A stretch of DNA of 64,000 nucleotides from an uncultured Phocaeicola sp. (GCA_944321015.1 CALUJS010000004.1:1-64000); one strand, 5' to 3'. Numbered from the stretch's first letter, positions 17,603 through 26,509 are shown. The notes: generated from the sequence alone by a model not told the origin. Program-made: numbers and translations.

Positions 17603-17646
17603 AATATCAACAGATTTTTGGTTACAATAATATCAACAGATTTTTG
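17603..17646 (-). repeat. 18-bp direct repeat in fimbrial leader
   Basis: AATATCAACAGATTTTTG occurs identically at 17603-17620 and 17629-17646, offset 26 bp, between the promoter and the first fimbrial gene. It is a candidate binding site for a regulator or RNA-binding protein acting on the leader. Confidence 0.75.
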
Positions 17647-17660
17647 CTTATGCGCATTTG

Positions 17661-17692
17661 CAAATTTACATGTATGTTTTGATTGCGGAAAC
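17661..17692 (-). promoter_or_regulatory. Promoter of the fimbrial operon
   Basis: On the minus strand TAAATTTG (17668-17661) matches TAnnTTTG, with GTTT about 20 bp upstream. The leader to the ATG at 17560 would be about 95 bases and contains the direct repeat. I see no inverted repeats that would mark an invertible promoter. Confidence 0.55.
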
Positions 17693-17844
17693 AAAACGTA
17701 GGGAATATTGCATATTTTAACGTTTAAAATTGTGCGTTTCCCGAAATGATTCCCGTTTCTTAAAAGTCTCGTTTGTTTATCGTTAAGAGCATCGGTTGCA
17801 AGAACGTGTTGGATTTTTTGCTCATCAGACTTCGTTTGACGGAC

Positions 17845-17938
17845 AATATGGACGCTTGTGAGCGGGCATATGAACGCTCGCGTCCGGGCATATGGAGGCT
17901 CGTGCCCGGGCATATGGGTGCTGACGCGCGGGGATTTC
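17845..17938 (+). repeat. 22-bp pitch array B (4-5 units)
   Basis: AATATG at 17845 and CATATG at 17867, 17889 and 17911, with a decayed unit at 17933, give exact 22-bp steps. Spacers read GACGCTTGTGAGCGGG, AACGCTCGCGTCCGGG, GAGGCTCGTGCCCGGG and GGTGCTGACGCGCGGG, which define the shared consensus well. It lies between two minus-strand genes, upstream of the fimbrial promoter. Between 17693 and 17844 I see nothing else. Confidence 0.9.
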
Positions 17939-17984
17939 ATGCCTTTTTCCCGACTACGTTCAGCCGGAAAGGGAAAAGCCGCCA

Positions 17985-18027
17985 TAAAACAAAAGTAGGA
18001 AGAAACCCGTGCGGATTTCTTCCTACT
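17985..18027 (-). terminator. Terminator of the YbjN-like gene
   Basis: On the minus strand AGTAGGAAGAAA and TTTCTTCCTACT form a 12-bp stem (18027-17994) followed by TTTTGTTTT. Confidence 0.85.
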
Positions 18028-18051
18028 CGATTCGGTTGTTTCTTCCTGCCC

Positions 18052-18486
18052 TTAGTTCAGCGGCTGTTCTTTGCGCTTTTTCAGGAAGGTGAAGGCTTGT
18101 TTCAGGCGGTCATGAGCCATGAAGAAGTGCTCCATGAGCGATTTCACCAAGTCTTCCAGGTGGGGGAGTTCGTCGGTGAACACCGTGTCGCAGCGTGTGT
18201 GCACGCCCAGTTTGCCGTTCTCTTGGTCGATGGAGTAGATGACGTGTGCCAACGGCAGGTCGGTGTTGACCAGATTGACTGCCTCTTTGACTGTTTCCAC
18301 ATCGGGGTCTGTGATGTCCATGGCAATCCACCACGGATCCCAGATGGTGATGAACTTGAAATTGTTGTCGGCGGAAACATACAATGATTCGCCCTGATAT
18401 TTAAAGCAGATGTTGTCTTTATCATCAACTTCGGGCTGGCAGCCCACTTTTTGCAGCGTTTCAATGACTAAATCTCTTGTTTTCAT
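18052..18486 (-). CDS. YbjN-like small acidic protein
   Basis: This 144-residue cytoplasmic protein has the layout of YbjN or type III chaperone-like folds: an N-terminal helix (TRDLVIETLQKVGC), strands including ICFKYQGESLYVSADNNFKFITIWDPWW, a helix (TVKEAVNLVNTDLP) and a C-terminal helix with a basic tail (FLKKRKEQ). No enzyme motif or signal peptide is present. It stands alone with its own -7 box (18552-18559) and terminator. Function is unknown; the family name is from fold-like pattern only. Confidence 0.6.
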   Translation of the reverse strand: MKTRDLVIETLQKVGCQPEVDDKDNICFKYQGESLYVSADNNFKFITIWDPWWIAMDITDPDVETVKEAVNLVNTDLPLAHVIYSIDQENGKLGVHTRCDTVFTDELPHLEDLVKSLMEHFFMAHDRLKQAFTFLKKRKEQPLN

Positions 18487-18551
18487 GTTTTTGTTCTGTT
18501 AGGTTGTTTCTATTTGAATAAGGTTCGTTTTTTTGCAGTGACTAAGGTAAA

Positions 18552-18559
18552 CAAAATTA
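18552..18559 (-). promoter_or_regulatory. -7 box upstream of the YbjN-like gene
   Basis: TAATTTTG on the minus strand matches TAnnTTTG exactly; no clear -33 element is seen. The start would be about 60 bases before the ATG at 18486. Confidence 0.4.
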
Positions 18560-18637
18560 CCGCATCACGCATATTTTGTTCGCCTAAGCGCGATATATTA
18601 AGGCTGTTTAACATTTGAAACCGCCTTCCTTTCGCGC

Positions 18638-21600
18638 TCATTTGCGGCTGTCAATCTCCTTCAGCAGCTCTTCCACGGCGGCGCGCAGCTGGGTGTCTTC
18701 GCCGGTGATGATGGTTTCGGGGCTGTTGAGCACGGGGACATCGGGCTCGAGCTGGGCATTTTCCAGATAGCTGCCGTCGGGCAAACGGTAGCCCACGATG
18801 GGAATACCGAACACGAGCGACGGGTCTTGCAGCGTTTCCCACGACACGCTGGTCATGGTTCCCGGCACGGGAGCGCCCACCAACTTGCCGATGCCTTGAT
18901 GTTTGTAGACCCAGGGAGTGCCGTGCGCGTTGGAGTAGTTGGCTTCGCATTGCAGCATGATGGACGGTTTGTTCCAGCGGCGGCTGGGCATGTCGCAGGC
19001 TTCGCGTCCGCGGACTACCTGGGTGAAATACTTCTTGCCGCTGAACAACACTTCGATGTCCTCGTGCAGGCGGCCTCCTCCGTTGAAGCGCGTGTCGATG
19101 ACAATGCCGTCGCAGTTGTTATATTTGCCCAAGATGTCAGAGTAGACGGTGCGGAAGCTGCCGTCGTTCATCGACTCGATGTGGACGTAGCCCAGGCGTC
19201 CGTTCGACCAGCGGCGCACGTCCTCGGCGCGCTGTTTCACCCAGCGGTCGTAGAGCAGGCTGTTGAATTGTCCGTTTGTGATGGGTTTCACCACCTCGTC
19301 CCACTGCGTGCCGTCGGCCGTGCGGCGGAAGGAGAGCAGCGTCTTTTTGCCGGTCAGGCCGCCGAGCAGCGATGCCAGGTCGGTGTCGGGCGTGATTTCC
19401 TCGCCGTTGATTTTCTCCAGCAGGTCGCCTGCCTGCACCTTGGAGCTGGCGCGGTCAAACGGGCCGCCTTCCACCACTTCGGCAATGCGCACGCCTTTGC
19501 CTTGGTAGTCCCAGTCGTAGAGCAGGCCGAGGTTGGCGGTCGCTTCGCCGTTCAGACGCGGGCTGAAGCGTCCGCCCGTGTGCGACACGTTCAGTTCGCC
19601 CAGCAGCTCGCTCAGCAGTTCGGCAAAGTCATAATTGTTGTCGATGTGCGGGAGGAACTTCCGGTAGGCGGCTGTCATCTTCGGCCAGTCCACGCCATGC
19701 ATGCGCACGTCGTAGAAACGTTTGGCCTCCTGCTTGCACACGTGGTCGAACATGTAGGCGCGTTCGGCTGCCAGGTCGAGCTCCATTTCGGCGCGATAGT
19801 TCACCGGAGTCAGCTTCTCGCCCGCGGCTGCCATCTTCTGGATGCTGCTGCCCAGGATGAAGATGTTGCCCTTGCTGTCCATCTCCATGCCTGCCCAGCC
19901 GCTGTTCATCTTGTGCAGCAGGCGGGTGTTGCGCTTGCGCAGCTCCATTTTCCACAGGTCGAAGCCGCCTTCAAAGGAAGAGAGGTAGTAAAGGTTTTCC
20001 CCGTCTTTGGAGAGGATGGCCGATGCCAGATTGGAAGAGTTCGGCGTGAGGCGCACGATGCGGTTCTCAATGCCGTCCGGCTCCACCTCGATGGTCTTGG
20101 CTTCCGGCTTCTTGTCCGCCTCTTTTTTGTCCTTGTCTTTCTTCTTGTCCTTGGCCTCTTCCTTCTTCGCGTCTTTTTTCTGTTCCGCTTCCAGTTCCTT
20201 GAGCAGCTCGTAGTCTTCCTTGCTGAGGCGGAAACGGTCATAGGCGTCTTGGTTGAGGAACACGAGCATCACGTCGCTCATCGAGCCCCATGAAGCGTGG
20301 TTGCGCATGCCGTAGCGTTCCGTTTGGAAGAGGATGGCGTTGCCGTCTAATGCCCACGAGGGCGAACTGCTGAAGTAACCGCTCTGCGTGAGGTTGATTA
20401 TCGGTTCGCTGCCGTCGGCCTTCACCAGGCCGATGTCGGTGTAGGGGTCGTGGCGGTTTCCGATGAATTCCAGCGTGAACCACTTCCCGTCCGGCGACCA
20501 GGCATAGTTGAATCCGCCGCCCGTGTCGTACCAGGTGGAGCCGTCGGTCACCTGGCGCACTTTCTTCGACTTCAGGTTGACCACCATCAGGCGGCAGCGG
20601 TCTTCGATGAAGGCCAGCTCTTTCCCGTCGGGCGAGAACTGTGGCCAGGCGCGTTCCACGTCCTTCGACGGCAGCAGGGCTTCCTCTTCGATGAGCGTGG
20701 CATTGGGGAAGTTGGCATCTTCCTTGCGGCCTATCTTGGCCAGGTAGAGCCCCCAGTTGCCGCCGCGCTCGCTGGCGTAGGCCAGGGTGCGGTTGTCCGG
20801 CGCGAAGCTGAGGCCCTTTTCTGCCTCCACGGTGTGTGTGATTTGCTTCGTGGTGCCATAGTCGGTCGAAGTGACAAAGACTTCGCCGCGCACGATGAAG
20901 GCCACCTGCTTGCCGTCGGCCGACGGGGTGGCGCTGGTGGCTCCGCGGTTGTAGGTCAGGCGGGCGGGAAGGTCGGCGTCGTCGCGCGTCAGGCTGACGG
21001 CCACTTTGCGTGCCTTTGCGCCGGGCTTCTGGGTATAGATTTCGCCGTCGTAGGTGTAGCACAGCGTGCCGTCGCCGGCAATGGAGAGGAAGCGCACGGG
21101 GTGGGTCTTGAACGAAGTCACGCGGGTGGCTTCCTGCGGACGGTCGAGAGGGAAGGAGTAGACGTTGAACGAGCCGCCGTCGCGTTCGCTCAGGATGTAG
21201 GCCGTCCGGCCGTCGGGCGACAGCACGGGGTTGCGGTCTTCGCCCGCGCGGGCGGTGAGGTTGGTGTGGCGGCGCGTGGCGGCATCATATTTCCACACGT
21301 CGCGCGTCACGGACGAGGTGTGGTGTTTGCGCCATTCGTCCTCAAACCCTTTGCGGTCCTGATAGAGGAAGCTCTTGCCGTCGGGCAGGAAGCAGACGGC
21401 TTCGGCCGGGGTGGCAAGCACTTGGGTGGTGCGTCCGCCCTCGACGGGCACGCTGTAGAGCTCGGTCATTGCGCCGGTGGGATAGAGCGCGCTGGCGGCG
21501 GGGTCCTGGATGGCGGCGTTGAACAGCACGCTCTTCCCGTCGGGGGTAAAGGCGGTGGGCAGTTCGGATGCCGAGTGACCGGTGAGCCGACGCGGCGCGC

Positions 21601-21889
21601 CGCCCGTGGCGGACATCACGAACACGTCGAAATTGCCATGGCGGTCGCTGGCAAAGGCAATGTGTTTGCCGTCGGGCGACCACACGGGCGACGATTCGTA
21701 GGAGTCCTGACTGGTGAGGCGCACGGCCTCGCCGCCTTCGGTTGCTACCTTATATATATCTCCTTTGTAGCAGAAGGCGATGTGTTTGCCGTCGGGCGAG
21801 ATGCGGACGTCGCGCATCCACAGCGGGGTGGAGGCGGTGGCTCCGGCAGCTGTCAGGCCGAGGGCAAGACAAGTGATGAGTCGTTTCAT
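18638..21889 (-). CDS. Tricorn-type S41 family peptidase
   Basis: This 1083-residue exported protease carries a signal peptide (ending GATAS), then TolB/WD40-like propeller blades (ISPDGKHIAF, WSPDGKHIAFASDRHGNFDVF, FTPDGKSVLF and several more up to about residue 540). A very lysine-rich linker (about 565-600) follows, then the tricorn core: C1-type helices, a PDZ domain (about 750-840, with VQAGDLLEKINGEEI) and the C-terminal S41 protease domain. Its probable nucleophile serine lies in CEANYSNAHG, and VIDTRFNGGGRLHED precedes it. It degrades peptides in the periplasm, by analogy with tricorn. Length is normal. The lysine-rich linker is unusually charged. Confidence 0.9.
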   Translation of the reverse strand: MKRLITCLALGLTAAGATASTPLWMRDVRISPDGKHIAFCYKGDIYKVATEGGEAVRLTSQDSYESSPVWSPDGKHIAFASDRHGNFDVFVMSATGGAPRRLTGHSASELPTAFTPDGKSVLFNAAIQDPAASALYPTGAMTELYSVPVEGGRTTQVLATPAEAVCFLPDGKSFLYQDRKGFEDEWRKHHTSSVTRDVWKYDAATRRHTNLTARAGEDRNPVLSPDGRTAYILSERDGGSFNVYSFPLDRPQEATRVTSFKTHPVRFLSIAGDGTLCYTYDGEIYTQKPGAKARKVAVSLTRDDADLPARLTYNRGATSATPSADGKQVAFIVRGEVFVTSTDYGTTKQITHTVEAEKGLSFAPDNRTLAYASERGGNWGLYLAKIGRKEDANFPNATLIEEEALLPSKDVERAWPQFSPDGKELAFIEDRCRLMVVNLKSKKVRQVTDGSTWYDTGGGFNYAWSPDGKWFTLEFIGNRHDPYTDIGLVKADGSEPIINLTQSGYFSSSPSWALDGNAILFQTERYGMRNHASWGSMSDVMLVFLNQDAYDRFRLSKEDYELLKELEAEQKKDAKKEEAKDKKKDKDKKEADKKPEAKTIEVEPDGIENRIVRLTPNSSNLASAILSKDGENLYYLSSFEGGFDLWKMELRKRNTRLLHKMNSGWAGMEMDSKGNIFILGSSIQKMAAAGEKLTPVNYRAEMELDLAAERAYMFDHVCKQEAKRFYDVRMHGVDWPKMTAAYRKFLPHIDNNYDFAELLSELLGELNVSHTGGRFSPRLNGEATANLGLLYDWDYQGKGVRIAEVVEGGPFDRASSKVQAGDLLEKINGEEITPDTDLASLLGGLTGKKTLLSFRRTADGTQWDEVVKPITNGQFNSLLYDRWVKQRAEDVRRWSNGRLGYVHIESMNDGSFRTVYSDILGKYNNCDGIVIDTRFNGGGRLHEDIEVLFSGKKYFTQVVRGREACDMPSRRWNKPSIMLQCEANYSNAHGTPWVYKHQGIGKLVGAPVPGTMTSVSWETLQDPSLVFGIPIVGYRLPDGSYLENAQLEPDVPVLNSPETIITGEDTQLRAAVEELLKEIDSRK

Positions 21890-21956
21890 ACGTTTTTCGG
21901 TGTTTTTAAAGGTTTATGTTAATTGGTTAATAATCAGAGTTGTAACATTCCCGGCC

Positions 21957-22253
21957 CGAGGGCTTGGAAAATCACGGTTGTGTTTCTGAAAAAAGACAGT
22001 TGTCTTTCTATGGAAACACAGTTGTCTTTCTGCCAAAAGACAGTTGTCTTTTTGTGGAAACACAGTTGTCTTTTTCCGGAAACACAGTTGTCTTTTTTCA
22101 GGAACACAACTGTGTTTTTTTATCCGCTTGCCGGTGTGCTTTCGGAGGCCTCGGCGAGGGCTTGGAAAATCACGGCCGTCTACTCGAAAAATCACGGCCG
22201 TCTTTCCGTCAGCTCACGGCCGTCTTTCCTCACGGTCACGGCCGTGATTTTCC
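21957..22253. repeat. 22-bp pitch array H (13 units, second sequence type)
   Basis: Dyad centres fall every 22 bp from 21977.5 to 22241.5. Units 1-7 have ACAGTTGT cores flanked by AAA and TTT. Units 8-9 are degenerate. Units 10-13 have CACGGCCGT cores. GGCTTGGAAAATCACGG occurs at 21961 and again at 22159, exactly nine periods apart. GGAAAATCACGG at the left end is inverted as CCGTGATTTTCC at the right end (22242-22253). It fills the gap between the protease and YciO-like genes. Because 22 is not a multiple of 3, the open frames across it have no coding logic. Confidence 0.9.
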
Positions 22254-22272
22254 GAAGGCATGATTTCGGGCG

Positions 22273-22884
22273 TCAGAGGAGCAGCTCGCCCCGTCCCTGG
22301 CGGACGATTTCGGGCTCGTCGCCGGTGCAGTCCACCACGGTGCTTTCCTCGTAGTTGCCTATGCCGCCGTCGATGACAAGGTCGACCAGACGGGCGAACT
22401 TTTCGTGGATGAGCTCGGGGTCGGTCACGTATTCGATGTCCTCGTCCTCCTCATGGGGCAGGGTCATGGTGAGCAGGGGCGCGCCGAGCCGGTGCACGAT
22501 GGCGCGCGTCAGGGCGTTGTCCGGCACGCGGATGCCCACCTCGTGGCGGCCCCGGAATATCTTCGGCAGGCGGCTCCCGGTGGGGAGGATGAAGGTGAAG
22601 GGGCCGGGCAGGTTGCGCTTCATGAGCTTGAAGGCGGCGTTGTCCACCTTGGCATACTCGCTGATGCCGGAGAGGTCCGGGCAGATGATGGCCAGGCGGT
22701 TCTTGCCCGGGTCCACGCCCTTGATGCGGCAGATGCGCTCCACGGCGCGTTCCTTCAGGGCATGACAGCCGATGGCGTAGCGCGTGTCGGTGGGGTAGAT
22801 GACGAGCCCCCCGTCGGTGAGCAGGTCGGCCACGCGCTGCAGGTCGGCCGGGTTGGTGTCTTTTTCGTATAGTTTCAGTATCAT
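22273..22884 (-). CDS. YciO/YrdC/Sua5 family protein (threonylcarbamoyl-AMP synthase-like)
   Basis: This 203-residue protein is a stand-alone YrdC-fold domain: GGLVIYPTDTRYAIGCHAL near residue 28, KNRLAIICPDLSGISEYAKV near 82, and GPFTFILPTGSRLPKIFRGRHEVGIRVPDN near 115. YrdC/Sua5 makes threonylcarbamoyl-AMP for tRNA t6A. The lack of the Sua5 C-terminal domain and the KNRLA instead of KxR-P motif put it nearer the YciO branch, whose exact reaction is less certain. It follows DUF3843 by 27 bases in a probable operon. Confidence 0.85.
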   Translation of the reverse strand: MILKLYEKDTNPADLQRVADLLTDGGLVIYPTDTRYAIGCHALKERAVERICRIKGVDPGKNRLAIICPDLSGISEYAKVDNAAFKLMKRNLPGPFTFILPTGSRLPKIFRGRHEVGIRVPDNALTRAIVHRLGAPLLTMTLPHEEDEDIEYVTDPELIHEKFARLVDLVIDGGIGNYEESTVVDCTGDEPEIVRQGRGELLL

Positions 22885-22911
22885 GATGATTGGAGCGTGT
22901 TGTGTGGTTGC

Positions 22912-24393
22912 TTAGAAGTCGGCCGTGCGCATGAATCGGGCCAGGAAGTCCATGTGGTCCTGCACCAGGCGCCGGCCGTGCTCCTCATCCTTTGCCGAGG
23001 GCAGGGCCGCGTCGGGCAGCATGTGGTTGTCCAGCAGATGGCGGAGCATGTGGGGCGAGAGGTTGCCGGGCGTGACGAGCAGGGTGAGGCTCCCCCGGCG
23101 TGCCTGCGCGGCGTTGTAGCAGGGATTGTGTTCCGGGTCGCAGATGAAGCGGGCTTCGTTGGGCACAAGGGTCATGCCTTCGTCGGGGTGTGCGAAGAGG
23201 ACGAGGCATTTGCCGCTTTCCATTTCCCGCGTGGGGCGGAAGCCCTTTTCAATCTCCAGATGCTCTCCGGCCCAGGTCATGAACGCGCTCCAGTCCGTAA
23301 AGTAGGCCATCGGGCGGCCGTCGTTCCCCTCGGTCACGCGCCGGAAGGCATCGGCATTCACGCGCCGGCGTTCGTCGGTAAAGGCACGGTAGCGCTCGAA
23401 CAGGGTTTCGTCGGCATACCACGACACGGCTCCGGCCGTTGTCCAACGGTCGTCATAGCGCACGAGCGTGGCCATGCACACTTTGTTGACCCGCATGAGC
23501 TGCCCCACCAGCGGACGGAACGTGTCGGCGGGCAATGTGAAGGTTTGTCCGTCGGCCGCTTCGAGGCAGACGTGCTCTTCGTCGTGACTTTCCAGGCGAT
23601 AGTAGGCGGGCGGCACGACTTCCATCCCTTCCATGCGGCGCGCCTCGTCGTCCTGCCCCCAGAAGCGGAGCAGGGCGGCCATCCACGTGGCTCCGTTCAG
23701 GGCCAGGGGGCCGTTGGCATGTCTGAAGGTCTGCACGAAGCGTATGGCGTAGTCGCGCATCGACGGTTGGCTTCCTTGCGGCCTCAGGCTGTCCACCTCG
23801 GCGGCGGACTGGCGTGCGGTCTGGCTCAGGAAGGGGAGAAACAGATAGACCGTCCCCGTAATCTTCATCCCCAGCAGGAAGAGCGACGAGGGGTCGCCCG
23901 TGTTGTCGCGGCTTTTCATTGCCTTGAGCAGGGCTTCGTTGATGGGCGCTTTCTCGAATTCCTTGTCCAGCAGACGATAGAGCGCGGCGGCCGTTTCGGT
24001 CAGGTAGGGATTCTCGGGATTCACCAAGGCTCCGCGCTTGTTGGTCTGTATGGCCATCCAGAGCAGGAAGCATATGTCGGCCCGGTTCACCTCGTCGGGG
24101 TAATATTCGGTGTCGGCGTCGGCGTAGAAGGGCAGGGGCTTGCCGTAGCGTGCGCGGTGTTGCTCCACGAATACGTGCCAGAAGCCCAGTTCGCCGACCA
24201 CGTCTTCCAGATACCAGGCCATCATCATGGCCGTTTCGGCCACCCACGCGTCGGTGCTCTGGCGGCCCATCTCGGTGGAGCGTATGGTGTTGTAGAGGCG
24301 TCGTGTCAGGTTCACATAATAAATATCGGTGTCACTTTCCGTCGGCAGGGGGTGCCCCGTCCTCCAATGTGCGAGAGTAATAAAATCTTTCAT
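22912..24393 (-). CDS. DUF3843 family protein
   Basis: This 493-residue protein has no signal peptide or membrane segment and matches what I know as the Bacteroidales DUF3843 family, of unknown function. The N-terminus FITLAHWRTGHPLP is followed by helical stretches (DAWVAETAMMMAWYLEDVVGELGFW) and a C-terminal part with KCLVLFAHPDEGMTLVPNEARFI. It is divergent from the PIF1-like helicase gene with 106 bases between, and is followed by the YciO-like gene. I see no catalytic motif. Family assignment is moderate. Confidence 0.6.
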   Translation of the reverse strand: MKDFITLAHWRTGHPLPTESDTDIYYVNLTRRLYNTIRSTEMGRQSTDAWVAETAMMMAWYLEDVVGELGFWHVFVEQHRARYGKPLPFYADADTEYYPDEVNRADICFLLWMAIQTNKRGALVNPENPYLTETAAALYRLLDKEFEKAPINEALLKAMKSRDNTGDPSSLFLLGMKITGTVYLFLPFLSQTARQSAAEVDSLRPQGSQPSMRDYAIRFVQTFRHANGPLALNGATWMAALLRFWGQDDEARRMEGMEVVPPAYYRLESHDEEHVCLEAADGQTFTLPADTFRPLVGQLMRVNKVCMATLVRYDDRWTTAGAVSWYADETLFERYRAFTDERRRVNADAFRRVTEGNDGRPMAYFTDWSAFMTWAGEHLEIEKGFRPTREMESGKCLVLFAHPDEGMTLVPNEARFICDPEHNPCYNAAQARRGSLTLLVTPGNLSPHMLRHLLDNHMLPDAALPSAKDEEHGRRLVQDHMDFLARFMRTADF

Positions 24394-24483
24394 AGCGGTT
24401 ACGGTTCGTTTTCTTTTCGTTTCGAGCGGTAAAAGTATAGCAAATTATCGAAACAGAAAATAGATAACCTCAAAAGAAGTCGC

Positions 24484-24491
24484 TAACTTTG
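24484..24491 (+). promoter_or_regulatory. -7 box almost touching the helicase start codon
   Basis: TAACTTTG at 24484-24491 fits the -7 consensus. Transcription would begin about 24497-24499, next to the ATG at 24500, so the message may be leaderless. No good -33 element is visible. Confidence 0.45.
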
Positions 24492-24499
24492 TCGCGCTT

Positions 24500-26509
24500 A
24501 TGAATCCTGTGCATATTGATACAAGCAATCCGGAGTTTCAAAACGCGCTGAAACTCGTGCAATATACCCGCCGGTCGATATTTCTCACCGGAAAGGCAGG
24601 AACGGGAAAGTCCACCTTCCTGCGTTACATCTGCGAGCATACGAAGAAGAAATACGTGGTGCTTGCGCCCACGGGCATAGCGGCCATCAATGCCGGAGGC
24701 AGCACGCTGCACAGCTTCTTCAAGCTGCCTTTTTATCCGCTTTTGCCCGACGACAACCGCTTTTCCACCCCTTCGAAGCTGAAGGACTTCCTGAAATATA
24801 CTTCCTCGCACCGCAAGCTCATACAGAAAGTGGAGCTCATCGTCATCGACGAAATATCGATGGTGAGGGCCGACATCATCGACTTCATCGACAGAATCCT
24901 GCGTGTCTACACCCGCAACCTGCGCGAGCCTTTCGGAGGAAAGCAGCTGCTGCTCGTGGGCGACGTCTATCAGCTGGAGCCGGTGGTGAAGGGCGACGAG
25001 CGCGAAATGCTCAACCGCTTTTACCCCACGCCTTATTTTTTCTCGGCCCGAGTGTTTGCCGAGATGGAACTGGTGAGCATCGAACTGCGCAAGGTGTACC
25101 GTCAGAGCGACCCCGTGTTCGTGGGCGTGTTGGACCGCATACGCAACAACACGGCCGGAGTGCCCGACTTGCAGTTGCTCAACACCTGCGTGGCTGCGGG
25201 CGAACCGTCCGGGAGTGACGATATGAGCATCACCCTTGCCGCGCGGCGCGACCAGGTGGATTACATCAATGACCGTCGTCTGGCCGAACTGGAAGGCGAG
25301 GCGGTGACTTTCACGGGCGAGATTCGCGGCGAGTTTCCCCAGGGCAGTCTGCCCACTTCGATGGAACTGATGTTGAAACCCGGCGCACAGGTTATCTTCA
25401 TTAAGAATGACATGGACAAGCGATGGGTGAACGGCACCATCGGCATCGTGTCCGGAATCGACCCCGAGGAGGGGACGGTGTATGTGGTGACCGACGACGG
25501 CCGTGAGTGCGACGTGAAGCGCGAGGTGTGGAGGAACATCCGCTATACCTACAATGAGCAGGAGAAGCGCATCGAGGAGGAAGAACTCGGCACCTTTACC
25601 CAGTTTCCCATCCGTCTGGCATGGGCCATCACCATCCATAAGAGCCAGGGACTGACGTTCAGCCGCGTGCTCATCGACTTTACGGGAGGCGTCTTTGCCG
25701 GGGGACAGGCCTATGTGGCGCTGAGCCGGTGCACGTCGCTGCGCGGCATCACCCTGCGCAAACCCATATCGCGCGGCGACATCTTTGTGCGTCCGGAGAT
25801 AATCCGTTTTGCCCAAAGCTTCAACAATGCTCAGGCCGTTGACCGGGCGTTGCAGCAGGCTCAGGCCGACATGCTCTATGTCGAGGCGGCCCGGTTGTTC
25901 GACGAAGGCCGCTTTGATGTTTTTCTTGACACTTTCTTTCGCGCCATCCATGCGCGCTATGACATCGAGAAGCCCGCAGTCAAGCGTCTCATACGCCATA
26001 AACTGGGCATCATCAACAGGCTGAAGGCTGAAAACAGACGCTGCCGGGACGACATGGAGGCTCTGCGCAAGCGCCTGGAGGGCTATGCCAAGGAGTATTG
26101 CCGCATGGGGAACGACTGCATCACGCTGGCCCGTGACGTGCAGGCCGCCTTGGCCAATTATGACAAGGCCCTCGACCTCTGTCCCACGCTGGTCGACGCT
26201 TGGGTGCGCAAGGGCGTCACGCTGCATGATGACGGTCGCTATCATGATGCCGCCCATTGTCTGAACGAGGCGGTACGCCTCAGTCCGCGCCTGTTCAAGG
26301 CCGTCTACAACCGGGGGAAGAATCGTCTGGCAATGGACGATGCCGAGGGCGCTGCGGCCGATTTCGACCGGGCCACCTCGTTGAAGCCCGAACACATCCG
26401 TGCCCACGAGCTGTATGGCGACGCGCTGTCGCGTTCGGGCAAGACCGACGAAGCGGCCCTGCAGTGGGCCATCGCCGAGCAATTGCGCGAACAAAGGCGT
26501 CGCGGCTGA
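24500..26509 (+). CDS. PIF1-like helicase/AAA ATPase with C-terminal TPRs
   Basis: This 669-residue cytoplasmic protein has Walker A GKAGTGKS at 31-38, Walker B LIVIDEISMV at about 113-122, the PIF1 LAPTGIAAINAGGSTLHSFF segment near 54, and the helicase motif AITIHKSQGLTFSRVLIDF near 377 followed by AYVALSRCTS. These are the SF1B helicase motifs found in PIF1/RecD2-type enzymes. The C-terminal 140 residues hold tandem tetratricopeptide repeats (ALANYDKALDLCP, AAHCLNEAVRLSPRLFKAVYNRG, AAADFDRATSLKPEH). This helicase-TPR fusion is known in Bacteroidales, and I infer a role in DNA repair or replication. No partner genes adjoin. Confidence 0.88.
   Translation: MNPVHIDTSNPEFQNALKLVQYTRRSIFLTGKAGTGKSTFLRYICEHTKKKYVVLAPTGIAAINAGGSTLHSFFKLPFYPLLPDDNRFSTPSKLKDFLKYTSSHRKLIQKVELIVIDEISMVRADIIDFIDRILRVYTRNLREPFGGKQLLLVGDVYQLEPVVKGDEREMLNRFYPTPYFFSARVFAEMELVSIELRKVYRQSDPVFVGVLDRIRNNTAGVPDLQLLNTCVAAGEPSGSDDMSITLAARRDQVDYINDRRLAELEGEAVTFTGEIRGEFPQGSLPTSMELMLKPGAQVIFIKNDMDKRWVNGTIGIVSGIDPEEGTVYVVTDDGRECDVKREVWRNIRYTYNEQEKRIEEEELGTFTQFPIRLAWAITIHKSQGLTFSRVLIDFTGGVFAGGQAYVALSRCTSLRGITLRKPISRGDIFVRPEIIRFAQSFNNAQAVDRALQQAQADMLYVEAARLFDEGRFDVFLDTFFRAIHARYDIEKPAVKRLIRHKLGIINRLKAENRRCRDDMEALRKRLEGYAKEYCRMGNDCITLARDVQAALANYDKALDLCPTLVDAWVRKGVTLHDDGRYHDAAHCLNEAVRLSPRLFKAVYNRGKNRLAMDDAEGAAADFDRATSLKPEHIRAHELYGDALSRSGKTDEAALQWAIAEQLREQRRRG

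Noticed and set aside
17561..17844. Invertible promoter for the fimbrial operon
   Set aside because: No inverted repeat pair bracketing the promoter was found; the repeat in the leader is direct, and the likely switch is the G10 tract in the fimbrillin gene.
17845..17938. Plasmid-type iterons or a replication origin
   Set aside because: The 22-bp pitch resembles iterons, but the arrays recur every few kilobases along ordinary chromosomal genes with no rep, dnaA or partition gene nearby.
21957..22253. CRISPR array
   Set aside because: Core and gap are both repetitive, there are no unique spacers of 25-40 bp, the period is only 22 bp, and no cas genes are present.
21923..22354. Several overlapping open frames across array H encode repeating peptides rich in Ser, Val and Phe
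   Set aside because: The unit is 22 bp, not a multiple of three, so the reading frame shifts at each unit. The repeats explain the open frames in all phases, and no start signal is evident.
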